Shown piece after piece: positions 6,545 to 15,150 of a DNA stretch of 64,000 bases. Under the pieces are notes generated by a model. The model was not told the origin of the DNA. It did not search any database and worked only from the letters and a program-made list of their open reading frames with translations. The stretch lies in assembly GCA_034044135.1 (NCBI GenBank), contig CP139021.1, forward strand, positions 3,673,635 to 3,737,634. Reading direction: 5' to 3'. How positions within the stretch are numbered: the stretch's first letter is position 1; each line of letters starts with the position of its first letter. Source of the DNA: Flammeovirgaceae bacterium SG7u.111 (GTDB lineage Bacteria; Bacteroidota; Bacteroidia; Cytophagales; Flammeovirgaceae). The position numbers and the translations under genes were made by a program.

Positions 6545-9508
6545 ATGAAGATAAACACTTACTTTTCCATGAAGCATTTCCTCGCTATCCTACTTTTCCT
6601 AGTCGCTTTCCTTCCTCTTTCTTTTGCCCAAACCTATCCGTTGGGTCTGAATCCGCCCTCGCTCAAGTGGCAGCAGATAAACACAGACAAGGTGCAAGTT
6701 GTATTTCAACAAGGGCAGGAAGAAAAAGCCCAGCGTGTAGCCAACTTGGCACATTACCTGCACGACAATCACTTGGAAACCTTAGGAGAGGAAAATGGGA
6801 AAGTAACTATCTTTTTACAAAACCAGACCACTGTTTCCAACGGTTTTGTAGCCTTGGCACCTTTCAGGTCGGAATTTTACATGACACCTCCGCAGCAGAG
6901 CTTTTTGGGAACTGGCGATTGGCTGGATCTTTTGGCTATCCACGAATACAGGCACGTGAACCAAAATTTCAATGCTAAGAAAGGAATCTCCAAGGCGGTC
7001 ACTTGGGTGTTTGGGGAAAACGGGCTTGCACTGATGAGGGCTACTGCTATTCCCCGCTGGTTTAGCGAAGGCGATGCCGTGGTAGAAGAAACGGCATTGA
7101 GCACGGCAGGCCGAGGAAGGAACCCGCTTTTCGATATGGAATATCGAGCTGTTTTTGAGCAAAAGAAATTCTACAATTATGAAAAAGCTTCAGCTGGTTC
7201 GCTCAAAGATTTTGTGCCCAACCATTATACTTTGGGGTATTATATGGTGGGAAATGCCCGAAGGCTGTACGGAAAAGAAATATGGAATAATGTTTATGAA
7301 GATGCTGCCAAATACAAAGGATTATTTTATCCGCTTAGCAGAAATTTAAAGAAACACACCGGCCTAAAGACAAAAGACCTCTACATGCAAACCATGCGAA
7401 GCTTGGATAGTATTTGGTCAGACCCTGTTGCCCAACCACAGTTAAGCCTTCCTTTAGATATCAGCACAAAAAGCACAAAGATAGTCACCAGTTACAACGT
7501 TCCCCAGTTCCTAGAAAACGGAGATCTCTTGGTGGAAAAAAGCGGGTTTAACCACATCCGAAGTTTTGTTAGAATTGACAAAAATGGCAAGGAAGAAGTG
7601 ATAATAAAACCGGGATTGAATAATGGAAACAACATTGCTCTTTCCACAGCCAAAAACAAAATAGTGTGGGCTGAACAAACATTTGACGTACGCTGGGGAA
7701 GTAAAGATTTTTCGGTGATCAAAATATATGACCTTTCTACCAAGAAAAAGAAAACACTTACCAAGCAAAGCAAATACTTCACTCCTGCCCTTTCGCCCGA
7801 TGCTACCAAGATAGTAGTTGCCGCCACCGAAGCTTCGGGGGAGAATGCCTTGGTGGTGCTAAGCACGGAAACGGGAGCGGTGCTCCACAAAGTAGCCAAT
7901 CCTGATAATTATTTTTTCTCTCAACCAAAATGGTTGGAAGATGGGAAAACCGTAGTGACCATTGCCCAGAAAGATAACCAGCAGGCCATGCTCTTGGTAA
8001 ACACCCAAACAGATGACTATAGAGAACTTTTGCCTTGGGGAGTTACCCAAATGACCTACCCTTTTCCCAAAGGAGACTTTGTGTACTTTTCGGGAGCGTA
8101 CACAGGGGTGAACAACATATTTGCCGTGCGCGCTTCTTCGGGAGATGTGTACCAGCTTACTGCAAATAAGATAGGGGCATATGAACCTACTGTCTCTGCC
8201 GATGGTAAGGATTTGGTCTTTACCGAGTTCACCGCAAAAGGTTACAAACTCAAAAAAATAGCCGTGCAACCTGCCATGTGGCCAGTGATAGATGCAAAGC
8301 AAGCGCCTGCTCCTATCAATTTCCATGAGGAACTTGCCGAGCAAATAGGTGGGTCTGCGCTGGAAAATATTCCTGACGAAACCTTTTCTGTTTCTAAGTA
8401 CAAGCAAACTAATGGGTTGATCTATTTGCACAGCTTTCAGCCCATTCCTTTTCACCCAAACTACACGGCGCAGCTCCAATTCGATAATAAATTCTCTACG
8501 CTAAGCGCACGGCTGGGCTTGAATTACAATGTAAACGAAAACAACACCCGCTATTTCTTTAACCTGAGTTACGGGCAGTTTTTCCCAGTGCTGAAAGCAG
8601 GGGTTGACTTTGGAGGAGAAAGAACGAGAGGCAATCCATATGTTTTTGAAGACTCAAATGGAGACCCTGATATCGCTTTTTATAACAAAAAGTGGAAAGA
8701 AAACGATTTCTATGCGGGCTTTACCTTGCCTTTTAACCTTACCCACGGCAACTATTTTTCTAACCTTTCTTTCACTGCACTTGGGCACTTTTTGGATGTC
8801 GATTATCAGCCTACAGGCTTAAATTTTGACGGCACAGAATTGCGGAGAAGTGGAAGCTTTGGGGCTGTTGACCTAGAGCTTGACTATACTAACCTTTTAA
8901 CCAGAAGCCGAAGGCAATTCCACCCTAGGTGGGGGCAGATGATAGATGTTTCATTCAAACAGACGGTGGGGACAACGAATAATGAAGGAGGGACCTTAAC
9001 TGCTAATGGCACTTTCTATTTTCCCGGTCTTTTGCTAGATCATAGCCTTTTCTTTATAGGTAACTATAAGCAAGAAGGGTTTACGGACAGTTATAAATTC
9101 AGAGATGACTTTACTTATGCAAGGGGGTACAACCAATTTGTGCCTTTCGATCAGATTTATAGGCTCTCTGCAAATTACGGCTTCCCTTTGATCTATCCAG
9201 ACCTCGCACTTGGCTCTTTGGCTTTTATCAAACGAATAAGGACAAACCTGTTTTTTGACTACTCATCAGCTTTTCTTAATAAAATGAATGCGGCTGATCT
9301 ACCAAGCGATTTTAATGGGGCTGTTGAGGGCGAAACTCGGGAACTAACTACAGTTAACAGATCTGCCGGAGTAGAATTGATCTTCGATTTTAGGGCACTC
9401 CGCCTTATCGAATTAGGGGCTGGTGTTCGCTATAGTTACCTACTCGACTCCAATTCGGAAAATGATCAGCATAAAATTGATGTTATTTTGCTTACTGTTG
9501 GTTTTTAG
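6545..9508 (+). CDS. Envelope protein: gluzincin-like domain, TolB-like propeller, C-terminal barrel
   Basis: A 987-residue protein with a signal peptide; a start at 6569 (MKHFLAILLF) is equally possible. Residues ~30-290 contain HEYRH (133-137) with a downstream glutamate in FSEGDA (E175), the spacing of a gluzincin-type zinc peptidase site. Residues ~310-600 have TolB/WD-like propeller strands (PALSPDATKIVVAA, EPTVSADGKDLVFTEF). From ~640 to the end the sequence alternates like an outer-membrane beta-barrel and ends in IDVILLTVGF. It would sit in the outer membrane with the other domains periplasmic or surface-exposed. The Crp/Fnr gene follows after 16 bases, so read-through is likely. Substrate unknown. 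Confidence 0.6.
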   Translation: MKINTYFSMKHFLAILLFLVAFLPLSFAQTYPLGLNPPSLKWQQINTDKVQVVFQQGQEEKAQRVANLAHYLHDNHLETLGEENGKVTIFLQNQTTVSNGFVALAPFRSEFYMTPPQQSFLGTGDWLDLLAIHEYRHVNQNFNAKKGISKAVTWVFGENGLALMRATAIPRWFSEGDAVVEETALSTAGRGRNPLFDMEYRAVFEQKKFYNYEKASAGSLKDFVPNHYTLGYYMVGNARRLYGKEIWNNVYEDAAKYKGLFYPLSRNLKKHTGLKTKDLYMQTMRSLDSIWSDPVAQPQLSLPLDISTKSTKIVTSYNVPQFLENGDLLVEKSGFNHIRSFVRIDKNGKEEVIIKPGLNNGNNIALSTAKNKIVWAEQTFDVRWGSKDFSVIKIYDLSTKKKKTLTKQSKYFTPALSPDATKIVVAATEASGENALVVLSTETGAVLHKVANPDNYFFSQPKWLEDGKTVVTIAQKDNQQAMLLVNTQTDDYRELLPWGVTQMTYPFPKGDFVYFSGAYTGVNNIFAVRASSGDVYQLTANKIGAYEPTVSADGKDLVFTEFTAKGYKLKKIAVQPAMWPVIDAKQAPAPINFHEELAEQIGGSALENIPDETFSVSKYKQTNGLIYLHSFQPIPFHPNYTAQLQFDNKFSTLSARLGLNYNVNENNTRYFFNLSYGQFFPVLKAGVDFGGERTRGNPYVFEDSNGDPDIAFYNKKWKENDFYAGFTLPFNLTHGNYFSNLSFTALGHFLDVDYQPTGLNFDGTELRRSGSFGAVDLELDYTNLLTRSRRQFHPRWGQMIDVSFKQTVGTTNNEGGTLTANGTFYFPGLLLDHSLFFIGNYKQEGFTDSYKFRDDFTYARGYNQFVPFDQIYRLSANYGFPLIYPDLALGSLAFIKRIRTNLFFDYSSAFLNKMNAADLPSDFNGAVEGETRELTTVNRSAGVELIFDFRALRLIELGAGVRYSYLLDSNSENDQHKIDVILLTVGF

Positions 9509-9524
9509 AATTTGAAACAAGAAA

Positions 9525-10160
9525 ATGTATTTAGACACTGAACTGATAAAAAAACAATATCCCGCTTTGGCTGAGCCAGGCTTGGCAGAAAAAATAGTGG
9601 AACACGGCAAGCTTATGTCGGCAAAAGCTGGTGAAGATATCATCCGCTTTGGAAGCTATGTAAAATTTGTCCCACTGGTGATCCAAGGAAAAGTAAAAGT
9701 GATGCGGGAAGATGGTGAAGGCAACGAGCTATTTCTCTATTACCTCGGCGAAGGAGAAACTTGTGCTTTTTCCCTCAACTGCTGCATGCGGCAGGAAAAA
9801 AGCCAAATAAGGGCCACTGCCGAAGAAGAAACTTGGCTCATAGCCATTCCTATCCGCTACATGGACGAATGGACGAGTACTTACCCTTCATGGAAAAATA
9901 TGGTGATGATGACTTTCAACTATCGCTTTGAAGAATTGATAAAAACGGTAGATGCCATCGCTTTTCTCAAAATGGACGAGCGCTTGGAAAGATACTTAGA
10001 CGAAAGATCAAGAGGGCTAACACCCAAAGTATTAAACATTACCCATCAGGAAATTGCTACTGAGCTAAATACCTCACGGGAAGTAATTTCTCGCCTACTG
10101 AAACAACTGGAAAAGCATGGAAAAATAAAGCTTGGAAGAAATAAAATCTCGATAAATTGA
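9525..10160 (+). CDS. Crp/Fnr-family transcriptional regulator
   Basis: A 211-residue regulator. Residues ~25-125 form the cyclic-nucleotide-binding-like beta-roll (GEDIIRFGSYVKFVPLVIQG, YLGEGETCAFS). The C-terminal winged helix contains ITHQEIATELNTSREVISR followed by LLKQLEKHGKI. The Fnr-type N-terminal iron-sulfur cysteine cluster is not seen; two adjacent cysteines in SLNCCMRQ and one in GETCAFS lie in the roll and could be ligands or redox thiols. A dyad matching a Crp/Fnr operator starts 6 bases after the stop, just upstream of the rhodanese gene, so that operon is the obvious target. The effector is not predictable. Confidence 0.88.
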   Translation: MYLDTELIKKQYPALAEPGLAEKIVEHGKLMSAKAGEDIIRFGSYVKFVPLVIQGKVKVMREDGEGNELFLYYLGEGETCAFSLNCCMRQEKSQIRATAEEETWLIAIPIRYMDEWTSTYPSWKNMVMMTFNYRFEELIKTVDAIAFLKMDERLERYLDERSRGLTPKVLNITHQEIATELNTSREVISRLLKQLEKHGKIKLGRNKISIN

Positions 10161-10165
10161 CTTGT

Positions 10166-10179
10166 GTGATTTTTATCAC
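10166..10179. promoter_or_regulatory. Crp/Fnr-like operator
   Basis: GTGAT-TTTT-ATCAC is a perfect dyad with the 5-4-5 spacing of Crp/Fnr sites. Its centre (10172.5) lies about 40 bases before the start point expected from the -7 box at 10202-10209, the position of a class II activator site. A Crp/Fnr gene ends six bases upstream. Confidence 0.65.
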
Positions 10180-10201
10180 TGACCCCCATGGGCACTCCTA
10201 T

Positions 10202-10209
10202 TAGTTTTG
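10202..10209 (+). promoter_or_regulatory. -7 box of the rhodanese operon
   Basis: TAGTTTTG matches the Bacteroidota consensus TAnnTTTG. No TTTG is present at the -33 position, which agrees with dependence on the activator bound at the adjacent dyad. The first rhodanese start is 46 bases downstream. Confidence 0.55.
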
Positions 10210-10254
10210 TATCATCATTAAGAAAATAGAACAACAACTTAAATAGGTACAATC

Positions 10255-10545
10255 ATGAATTTGGAGCAATCGATAGCATCGGGAAAGGCAACAATTGTAG
10301 ATGTAAGAAGCGAAATGGAATATCAAATGGGTCATTGCGAAGACTCCATCAACATTCCTCTTCACGAACTTCCTGAGCGAATAGATGAATTCAAAACAAT
10401 GGCTAAACCGCTAGTGCTGTGTTGTGCTTCTGGTAATAGAAGTGGGCAAGCAACCGGTTTCTTGCAACAGCAAGGCGTTGATGATGTTCATAATGGTGGT
10501 CCTTGGCAAGAGGTTCAATATGTAAAATCAGGTGAAGTTCAGTAA
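10255..10545 (+). CDS. Single-domain rhodanese
   Basis: A 96-residue rhodanese domain: IVDVRSEMEYQMGHCEDSIN, then NIPLHELPERI, and the active-site loop CCASGNRSG with the catalytic cysteine followed by the CxxGxR-type loop. There is no signal peptide, so it is probably cytosolic. Family members carry persulfide sulfur on the cysteine. A second rhodanese gene follows after 44 bases and a small membrane protein after that, an arrangement resembling E. coli YgaP split into separate genes. Activation by the upstream Crp/Fnr protein is suggested by the operator and -7 box before the start. Confidence 0.85.
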   Translation: MNLEQSIASGKATIVDVRSEMEYQMGHCEDSINIPLHELPERIDEFKTMAKPLVLCCASGNRSGQATGFLQQQGVDDVHNGGPWQEVQYVKSGEVQ

Positions 10546-10589
10546 ACCCCTTCTAGCAACTCAATTTAACATACCTAACTTGTAGATAA

Positions 10590-10904
10590 ATGTTCGGATT
10601 TTTGAAGAAAATGCTCGGTGGACCAAGTGTCGATTTGGGCGAAGTGATAAGCCAAGGAGCAGTAATCATAGATGTGCGCACCCCTGGGGAATACAAAAGC
10701 GGGCATGTAAAAGGCTCGGTAAATATCCCCTTAGACAAGGTCAGTGCTAACATTGATAAGATCAAGAAATACAACAAGCCAATCATCACTTGCTGTGCCT
10801 CGGGCATGCGAAGCGGTTCGGCGGCATCTATCTTGAGGAAAAACGGGTTAGAAGAGGTCTACAACGGTGGAAGCTGGGGTAGGGTTAACAACCTGAAAAG
10901 ATAA
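10590..10904 (+). CDS. Single-domain rhodanese
   Basis: A 104-residue rhodanese domain with an N-terminal helical extension (MFGFLKKMLGG). It has VIIDVRTPGEYKSGHVKGS, NIPLDKV and the active-site loop CCASGMRSG. It is clearly related to the preceding gene and probably arose by duplication. The N-terminal FLKKML segment is amphipathic and may touch the membrane. It likely works with its neighbours in persulfide or sulfide handling; the sulfur acceptor is unknown. Confidence 0.85.
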   Translation: MFGFLKKMLGGPSVDLGEVISQGAVIIDVRTPGEYKSGHVKGSVNIPLDKVSANIDKIKKYNKPIITCCASGMRSGSAASILRKNGLEEVYNGGSWGRVNNLKR

Positions 10905-10958
10905 AGGATCATCTTTTGTGTAAAAATAGGTGCAGTGATTCGCACCAATATTAATCTT

Positions 10959-10988
10959 TTTTAAGGGTTTGGGTTTATGCCCTTAAAA
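10959..10988. terminator. Hairpin after the second rhodanese
   Basis: TTTTAAGGG (10959-10967) pairs with CCCTTAAAA (10980-10988) around a 12-base loop. It sits between the second rhodanese and the small membrane-protein gene and could attenuate or end transcription. A smaller GGTGC/GCACC hairpin lies just before it (10929-10945). Confidence 0.45.
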
Positions 10989-11108
10989 GTGTTTGATTTC
11001 TTAAAGCTGCCTCCATTCAACTGGTATATTTTGGATAAATGGGTTTAGTCAGAATGTGTGCCTTTGGCAAGGCAGCTTTTTTTTGGAAGAAGATATTTAA
11101 ACGATAAG

Positions 11109-11345
11109 ATGAAAGAATTACTGTTAAAGAATTGGTCGGTTATGCGAATTTTCAGAGTTGCTTTAGGTTCTATTGCCTTGGCAAACGGATTTGCCGCCAA
11201 TGAGGTATTTATGATGATTGTTGGAGGGATTGTGCTGTACCAAGGCATAGCCAACGTGAAGTGTGGCGGAGGCGCATGTACTACAGGAAACTGTGAGATA
11301 GCTCCAAAAAACGAGAATGCCAAAAACCAACACCTCGGCAGATAA
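11109..11345 (+). CDS. DUF2892/YgaP-type small membrane protein
   Basis: A 78-residue protein with two predicted membrane segments (residues ~12-28 and ~33-48: VALGSIALANGFAAN and MMIVGGIVLYQGI). The start WSVMRIFRVALGS is characteristic of the YgaP transmembrane domain (DUF2892). The C-terminal tail has a cysteine cluster, VKCGGGACTTGNCE, that could bind metal or carry persulfide. The start at 11109 removes an unlikely 17-residue extension. In YgaP this domain is fused to a rhodanese; here two rhodaneses are encoded just upstream. Confidence 0.75.
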   Translation: MKELLLKNWSVMRIFRVALGSIALANGFAANEVFMMIVGGIVLYQGIANVKCGGGACTTGNCEIAPKNENAKNQHLGR

Positions 11346-11439
11346 GAAATAAAGATAAGTGGGATTCAGCGTAAGTTGTATCCATGGGTATCAATTACTT
11401 CAAGCACATTAGTGAGATTATTCGAAGTAATTGCAAATA

Positions 11440-11469
11440 AAAAGTGATAGATGGTTATCTATCACTTTT
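11440..11469. terminator. Bidirectional terminator
   Basis: A perfect 13-bp stem, AAAAGTGATAGAT (11440-11452) with ATCTATCACTTTT (11457-11469), encloses a GGTT loop and is followed by further T residues. It serves the membrane-protein gene from the left and the lipoprotein gene from the right. Confidence 0.8.
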
Positions 11470-11497
11470 TTTATAGGAAGCCCGTCTTGCAAACAAA

Positions 11498-12154
11498 CTA
11501 CATCACCACTGGCTCTTCATAAAAATAAGGAAGCACTTCCAGCGAATCATAACTTGGGTTTACAGCAAGTACTTCCTCCCTATTTTCCTTCAATAAATTG
11601 TTATATTCCAATACCAAAGCATTGTAATTCTTACGAATAAAGAAATCGGAGTTATAAGCTTGTCTAATATCTGTAACCAAAATATTTGCCCTACTGTACT
11701 TCGCAAAGTCAGGCGTTTCGTTTGCCAGCTCCGAAAGTAAGCCAACTAGCTTAGTGCAGTTATCGTCATAAAGTACCATTACTGTTGTATCTTGCATAGT
11801 AGCATCCGAATACAGCGATTGCTCTACCTCCTTGCTCACCGCCTTCAGCTTTGCCAATAACTGAGGGTCATAGCCTTCTACTACGCTTTCCAGCTCTTCT
11901 ATCAGCATTTTGGTAGTGTGCACTTTCTCGTTTTCAGATGCTATTGCCAACTCTTTTGTAGCCCTAATGGTATCTAACAAAATTGGAAAACGTTGCCCAA
12001 GAGGTTGCACCTCCTCTTCAGTTGCCCAGGCTGCCTCTTCTTCGGTATTTACTGTTTCTTCCGCCTCGTTTGCTTCCGAAGAGCCTTTCTCTTCTGTGCA
12101 TCTAGCAAAACACACAATAGATAGAATGGCAATTACAAATAGAGTGTTTTTCAT
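11498..12154 (-). CDS. Lipoprotein of unknown function
   Basis: A 218-residue protein. The signal peptide ends with lipobox CFARC (cysteine near residue 19). It is followed by an acidic, low-complexity linker (residues ~22-48, rich in Glu and Ala) and a mostly helical domain (IRATKELAIASENEKVHT, LIEELESVVEGYD, LAKLKAVSKEVEQSL). No known domain was recognised. It is transcribed alone and ends at the bidirectional hairpin. Probably a periplasmic, membrane-anchored helical protein. Confidence 0.65.
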   Translation of the reverse strand: MKNTLFVIAILSIVCFARCTEEKGSSEANEAEETVNTEEEAAWATEEEVQPLGQRFPILLDTIRATKELAIASENEKVHTTKMLIEELESVVEGYDPQLLAKLKAVSKEVEQSLYSDATMQDTTVMVLYDDNCTKLVGLLSELANETPDFAKYSRANILVTDIRQAYNSDFFIRKNYNALVLEYNNLLKENREEVLAVNPSYDSLEVLPYFYEEPVVM

Positions 12155-12300
12155 TCGATTTTAAGTTAGGTAGTATAGAAAAAATAAGTTAGTAGCGTTT
12201 GAGGTGAGTTTAGTTGTAAAAACATATTCAATTATTATACCGAACCAATCCTGATTAGTGTATTTAGCAGGATGTTTTTTCTATCTTAGAAAAATAAAAA

Positions 12301-12320
12301 AGGAACGCCGAAGCGTTCCT
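12301..12320 (-). terminator. tpiA terminator
   Basis: AGGAACGC (12301-12308) pairs with GCGTTCCT (12313-12320) around a CGAA loop. On the minus strand the stem is followed by a T-rich run (the A-rich bases 12289-12300), giving a standard intrinsic terminator for tpiA. Confidence 0.8.
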
Positions 12321-12355
12321 TACTATCTACTATTTCCAAAAGCTTTTTGAAGCAA

Positions 12356-13117
12356 TTAGTAAGATTTGCAGATTGCAATGAAATCTCTTGACTTAAGAGA
12401 TGCGCCACCGATCAAGCCGCCGTCCACATCTGGGCAAGCAAAAAGCTCTTCCGCATTCTTAGGGTTACAGCTACCACCATAAAGGATAGAAGTTGCATCA
12501 GCTACTTCTTGGCCATATTTCCCAGCAATCATCTTACGGATAGAAGCGTGCATTTCTTGCGCTTGTGCCGAAGATGCGGTCACACCAGTTCCAATAGCCC
12601 AAACTGGCTCATAAGCAATCACTACATTGGCAAAAGCTTCTGCACTTAGGTGGAAAAGACCTTCCGCCAATTGCTTGCCTACTACTTCATCTTGCTTTTC
12701 AGCTTGGCGCTCTTCTAGCAACTCGCCACAACAGAAGATAGGCTTCAAACCACTTGCCAAAGCAGCATCGGTTTTTGCAGCCAACAATTCGTTGCTTTCG
12801 TTCCAATATTGTCTTCTTTCACTATGGCCCAAGATTACGTACTCAATTCCATAAGACTTCAGCATTGGAGCAGAGATTTCTCCCGTGAAAGCACCAGACT
12901 CTTTGCTGCTGCAATCTTGTGCACTCACACATATATTTTTTCCAGCAGGCACCAAGTTTCTCACTTTGGAAAGGTGGATGAACGGAGCGCCCATGATTAC
13001 GGTCACATCGGAAGGTACTTCATCTTTGGCGATGTTCACTACTTCAGAAGCCAAGCTTTCAGCTGCTTCTTTATCCAAGTTCATTTTCCAGTTTCCTGCA
13101 ACGATTTTCTTTCTCAT
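12356..13117 (-). CDS. tpiA: Triose-phosphate isomerase
   Basis: A full-length 253-residue TIM barrel. It starts MRKKIVAGNWKMN with the catalytic lysine in NWKMN, has the catalytic histidine motif YVILGHSERR (residues ~91-100) and the catalytic glutamate motif VIAYEPVWAIGTG (~165-177), and ends with the phosphate-binding YGGSCNPKNA and GGLIGGASL loops. It interconverts dihydroxyacetone phosphate and glyceraldehyde-3-phosphate in the cytosol. The gene is monocistronic with its own terminator and a plausible promoter 46 bases upstream. Confidence 0.97.
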   Translation of the reverse strand: MRKKIVAGNWKMNLDKEAAESLASEVVNIAKDEVPSDVTVIMGAPFIHLSKVRNLVPAGKNICVSAQDCSSKESGAFTGEISAPMLKSYGIEYVILGHSERRQYWNESNELLAAKTDAALASGLKPIFCCGELLEERQAEKQDEVVGKQLAEGLFHLSAEAFANVVIAYEPVWAIGTGVTASSAQAQEMHASIRKMIAGKYGQEVADATSILYGGSCNPKNAEELFACPDVDGGLIGGASLKSRDFIAICKSY

Positions 13118-13162
13118 TTCAAAAAATTAGTTAGGGTAGCTAAATGAATAATTCGATTAGCC

Positions 13163-13170
13163 CAAATTTA
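13163..13170 (-). promoter_or_regulatory. Candidate -7 box for tpiA
   Basis: On the minus strand this reads TAAATTTG, an exact TAnnTTTG match 46 bases before the tpiA start. No clear -33 element was found. Confidence 0.45.
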
Positions 13171-13262
13171 CAAAATAAAGAAGCAGAACCTAGGTTAAGA
13201 TCGGTAAATTGTAAGAATGGGCAAAAATGCAGGAAAAACAACTACTCTTTAATCTGACGCTT

Positions 13263-14387
13263 TTAAAATAATAGCAACAAATACCCCAGCAAAGCTCCAC
13301 CAATAATTACCCAAAAAGTACTTACTTTAGGAAAGCGAAAGGCAATGAATACACTCAAGATCATCAAGACCAAGCCTTGCCATTCCGAACCTAACTCCAC
13401 TCCTAGTTTGAGCGTCACCGCTGCCATAATCCCCACGGCACTAGCGTTTACTGCATCTAAAAACTTGGAAAGCATCTTCGATTTCCTGAGCAAGGGAATG
13501 ATTTTCACCAGTACTCCTACCAAGAAGAAAGAGGGTAAAAACATGCCCAACGAACCCCAAAGTGCTCCTGATACTCCACCTAGCTGGTACCCAACAAAAG
13601 TAGCCGTAGTGAGAACCGGACCTGGCGTAAACTGCCCCATAGCTACTGCATCTAACAGCTCTTGCTTGGTGAGCCAACCCAGTTTTTCCACAAACTCTGC
13701 ATCTATGTATGCAATGAGGACATACCCGCTCCCAAAGAGGACAAAAGCTATTTTCAGAAAAGCTAGAAAGATAGAAGTACTTCCCACCGATGCAGAGACA
13801 GGCTTTGCTAAGAGCATGAACGGGGTAAACATCGCCATTTTTGACTCCTTCCCTCCTATCATCCCTAGCCAAACCATCCCCACTAAACCACCTCCTATAA
13901 TCAAGAGAAATTCATCGAGCCCATAAAGCGAACATCCCAAAACAACTAGCCCTATTACCCCCAACTGCCAATTCTTCAACGCTTTTTTGCCCAGCTTATA
14001 AGTAGCATTGAGGATGGTGCCGATTACGGCTGGTTTTATTCCATAAAACAGAGGCGCAATAGCGGGGACTGTTCCGTATTCCCCATATACAATGGCGAGC
14101 AACAGGGTAAAAAAAACCGCAGGCGCAATAAAAGCTGCACCACCCACTAGCAATCCTGCCCAACCTGCTCGCACATGCCCACAGTGCATGGTCATTTGGG
14201 TAGAATTAGGCCCAGGCACTAAATTAGTTGCACCAACCATATCTAAGAAGTATTGCTGGCTCATCCATTTCCGTTTGTTCACCACCTCCTCTTCCATCAT
14301 GGCAATGTGAGCGGCTGGCCCTCCAAAGGCAATACAGCCGAGCTTGCCAAAAACCAAAAATACTTCTTTTATCTTCTTGAAATCCAT
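13263..14387 (-). CDS. chrA: Chromate transporter (CHR family)
   Basis: A 374-residue inner-membrane protein of the two-domain CHR type. The N-terminal half has FGKLGCIAFGGPAAHIAMM and VGATNLVPGPNSTQ; the C-terminal half repeats the pattern as AFVLFGSGYVLIAY and VAMGQFTPGPVLTTATFVGY. Around ten hydrophobic segments are visible. Family members export chromate or related oxyanions, but many annotated members have other or unknown substrates. It is a single gene with a possible promoter at 14419-14426; the TetR-family gene upstream is in the same direction but separated by 95 bases. Confidence 0.85.
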   Translation of the reverse strand: MDFKKIKEVFLVFGKLGCIAFGGPAAHIAMMEEEVVNKRKWMSQQYFLDMVGATNLVPGPNSTQMTMHCGHVRAGWAGLLVGGAAFIAPAVFFTLLLAIVYGEYGTVPAIAPLFYGIKPAVIGTILNATYKLGKKALKNWQLGVIGLVVLGCSLYGLDEFLLIIGGGLVGMVWLGMIGGKESKMAMFTPFMLLAKPVSASVGSTSIFLAFLKIAFVLFGSGYVLIAYIDAEFVEKLGWLTKQELLDAVAMGQFTPGPVLTTATFVGYQLGGVSGALWGSLGMFLPSFFLVGVLVKIIPLLRKSKMLSKFLDAVNASAVGIMAAVTLKLGVELGSEWQGLVLMILSVFIAFRFPKVSTFWVIIGGALLGYLLLLF

Positions 14388-14418
14388 AGTACCTTTTTTG
14401 AAAAACTAATTTGCTTCC

Positions 14419-14426
14419 CAAAAATA
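14419..14426 (-). promoter_or_regulatory. Candidate -7 box for chrA
   Basis: On the minus strand this reads TATTTTTG, a TAnnTTTG match 32 bases before the chrA start. The surroundings are AT-rich, so chance is possible. Confidence 0.35.
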
Positions 14427-14482
14427 TTTAATCATTTCAATTGCAGGGTATAAATATATTTTTCTTGACTACAACCCTCTAT

Positions 14483-15082
14483 TTACCTATAAAATCCCTC
14501 ATAAAACCTTTTCCCCTGCTCGCTCAAATAAGGCAGCAAGAGCTGGTTGACTTTTTTGGAAAAAGCTAATGTGTCGAATTGCTTGCCGAGGTTTTCTTGG
14601 AAATAAACCATCCTCATTCCTGCACTCAATTCCATGATGTATTCCAAGTCCTCATCTGCCAGCTTGTTTTCCAAAAAACCTTGCTTTTGCAGAACCTGCA
14701 TCAAGCCTTTCCATTTCTCTTTTCTGCCTTTATTTTCCTCTTCCACTTTTTGAATAAACTCAGGGTATATCCTTTTGAGCTCCACATAATCGATAAAAAA
14801 GAACAGATACTTTACCGTGATATCGAAGCTGAACTCAGGCAATACCAAAAAGTAATGCAGCAAGTTCTCGTACCCACTATGGTCTATTTGCAACTCTTTC
14901 AGTGCAGAATTATAATCCTGAAAGAGCTCCTCTATCAGGTGCTCCTTGGTTGGGAAATGATAGGTCACATTTCCATAGCTCTTTTTGAGAGATGCCGCTA
15001 CCTCCCTCAAAGTCACATTTTGGATGCCTTTTTGGTTGAAAGACTCCCTCGCTACGTCCTTTATCAATTCTTTTGTTTTCAT
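14483..15082 (-). CDS. TetR/AcrR-family regulator
   Basis: A 199-residue protein. Residues ~5-50 are a TetR N-terminal helix-turn-helix: VARESFNQKGIQNVTLREVA and SYGNVTYHFPTKEHLIEELF. The rest is a helical ligand-binding domain of the usual length. It is divergent from an alpha/beta-hydrolase gene with only 68 bases between the two starts, so it most likely represses that hydrolase and itself from the shared spacer. The ligand is unknown. Confidence 0.85.
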   Translation of the reverse strand: MKTKELIKDVARESFNQKGIQNVTLREVAASLKKSYGNVTYHFPTKEHLIEELFQDYNSALKELQIDHSGYENLLHYFLVLPEFSFDITVKYLFFFIDYVELKRIYPEFIQKVEEENKGRKEKWKGLMQVLQKQGFLENKLADEDLEYIMELSAGMRMVYFQENLGKQFDTLAFSKKVNQLLLPYLSEQGKRFYEGFYR

Positions 15083-15093
15083 AGTTTTTTAAA

Positions 15094-15113
15094 ATTAGGT
15101 CAAATGGACTAAT
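15094..15113. promoter_or_regulatory. Imperfect dyad in the TetR/hydrolase spacer
   Basis: ATTAG (15094-15098) and CTAAT (15109-15113) flank a partly symmetric centre with GTC and GGAC. The dyad lies between two divergent starts, where a TetR-family dimer would be expected to bind. It is a weak candidate operator. Confidence 0.35.
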
Positions 15114-15150
15114 ATTGCAATCAATTGATCTAAACCCTAAACCTTTGATA

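Noticed and set aside
6532-6978. Alternative frame overlapping the peptidase/propeller/barrel gene
   Set aside because: It lies inside the 987-residue frame, which has a signal peptide and the HEYRH motif; the short frame has no domain.
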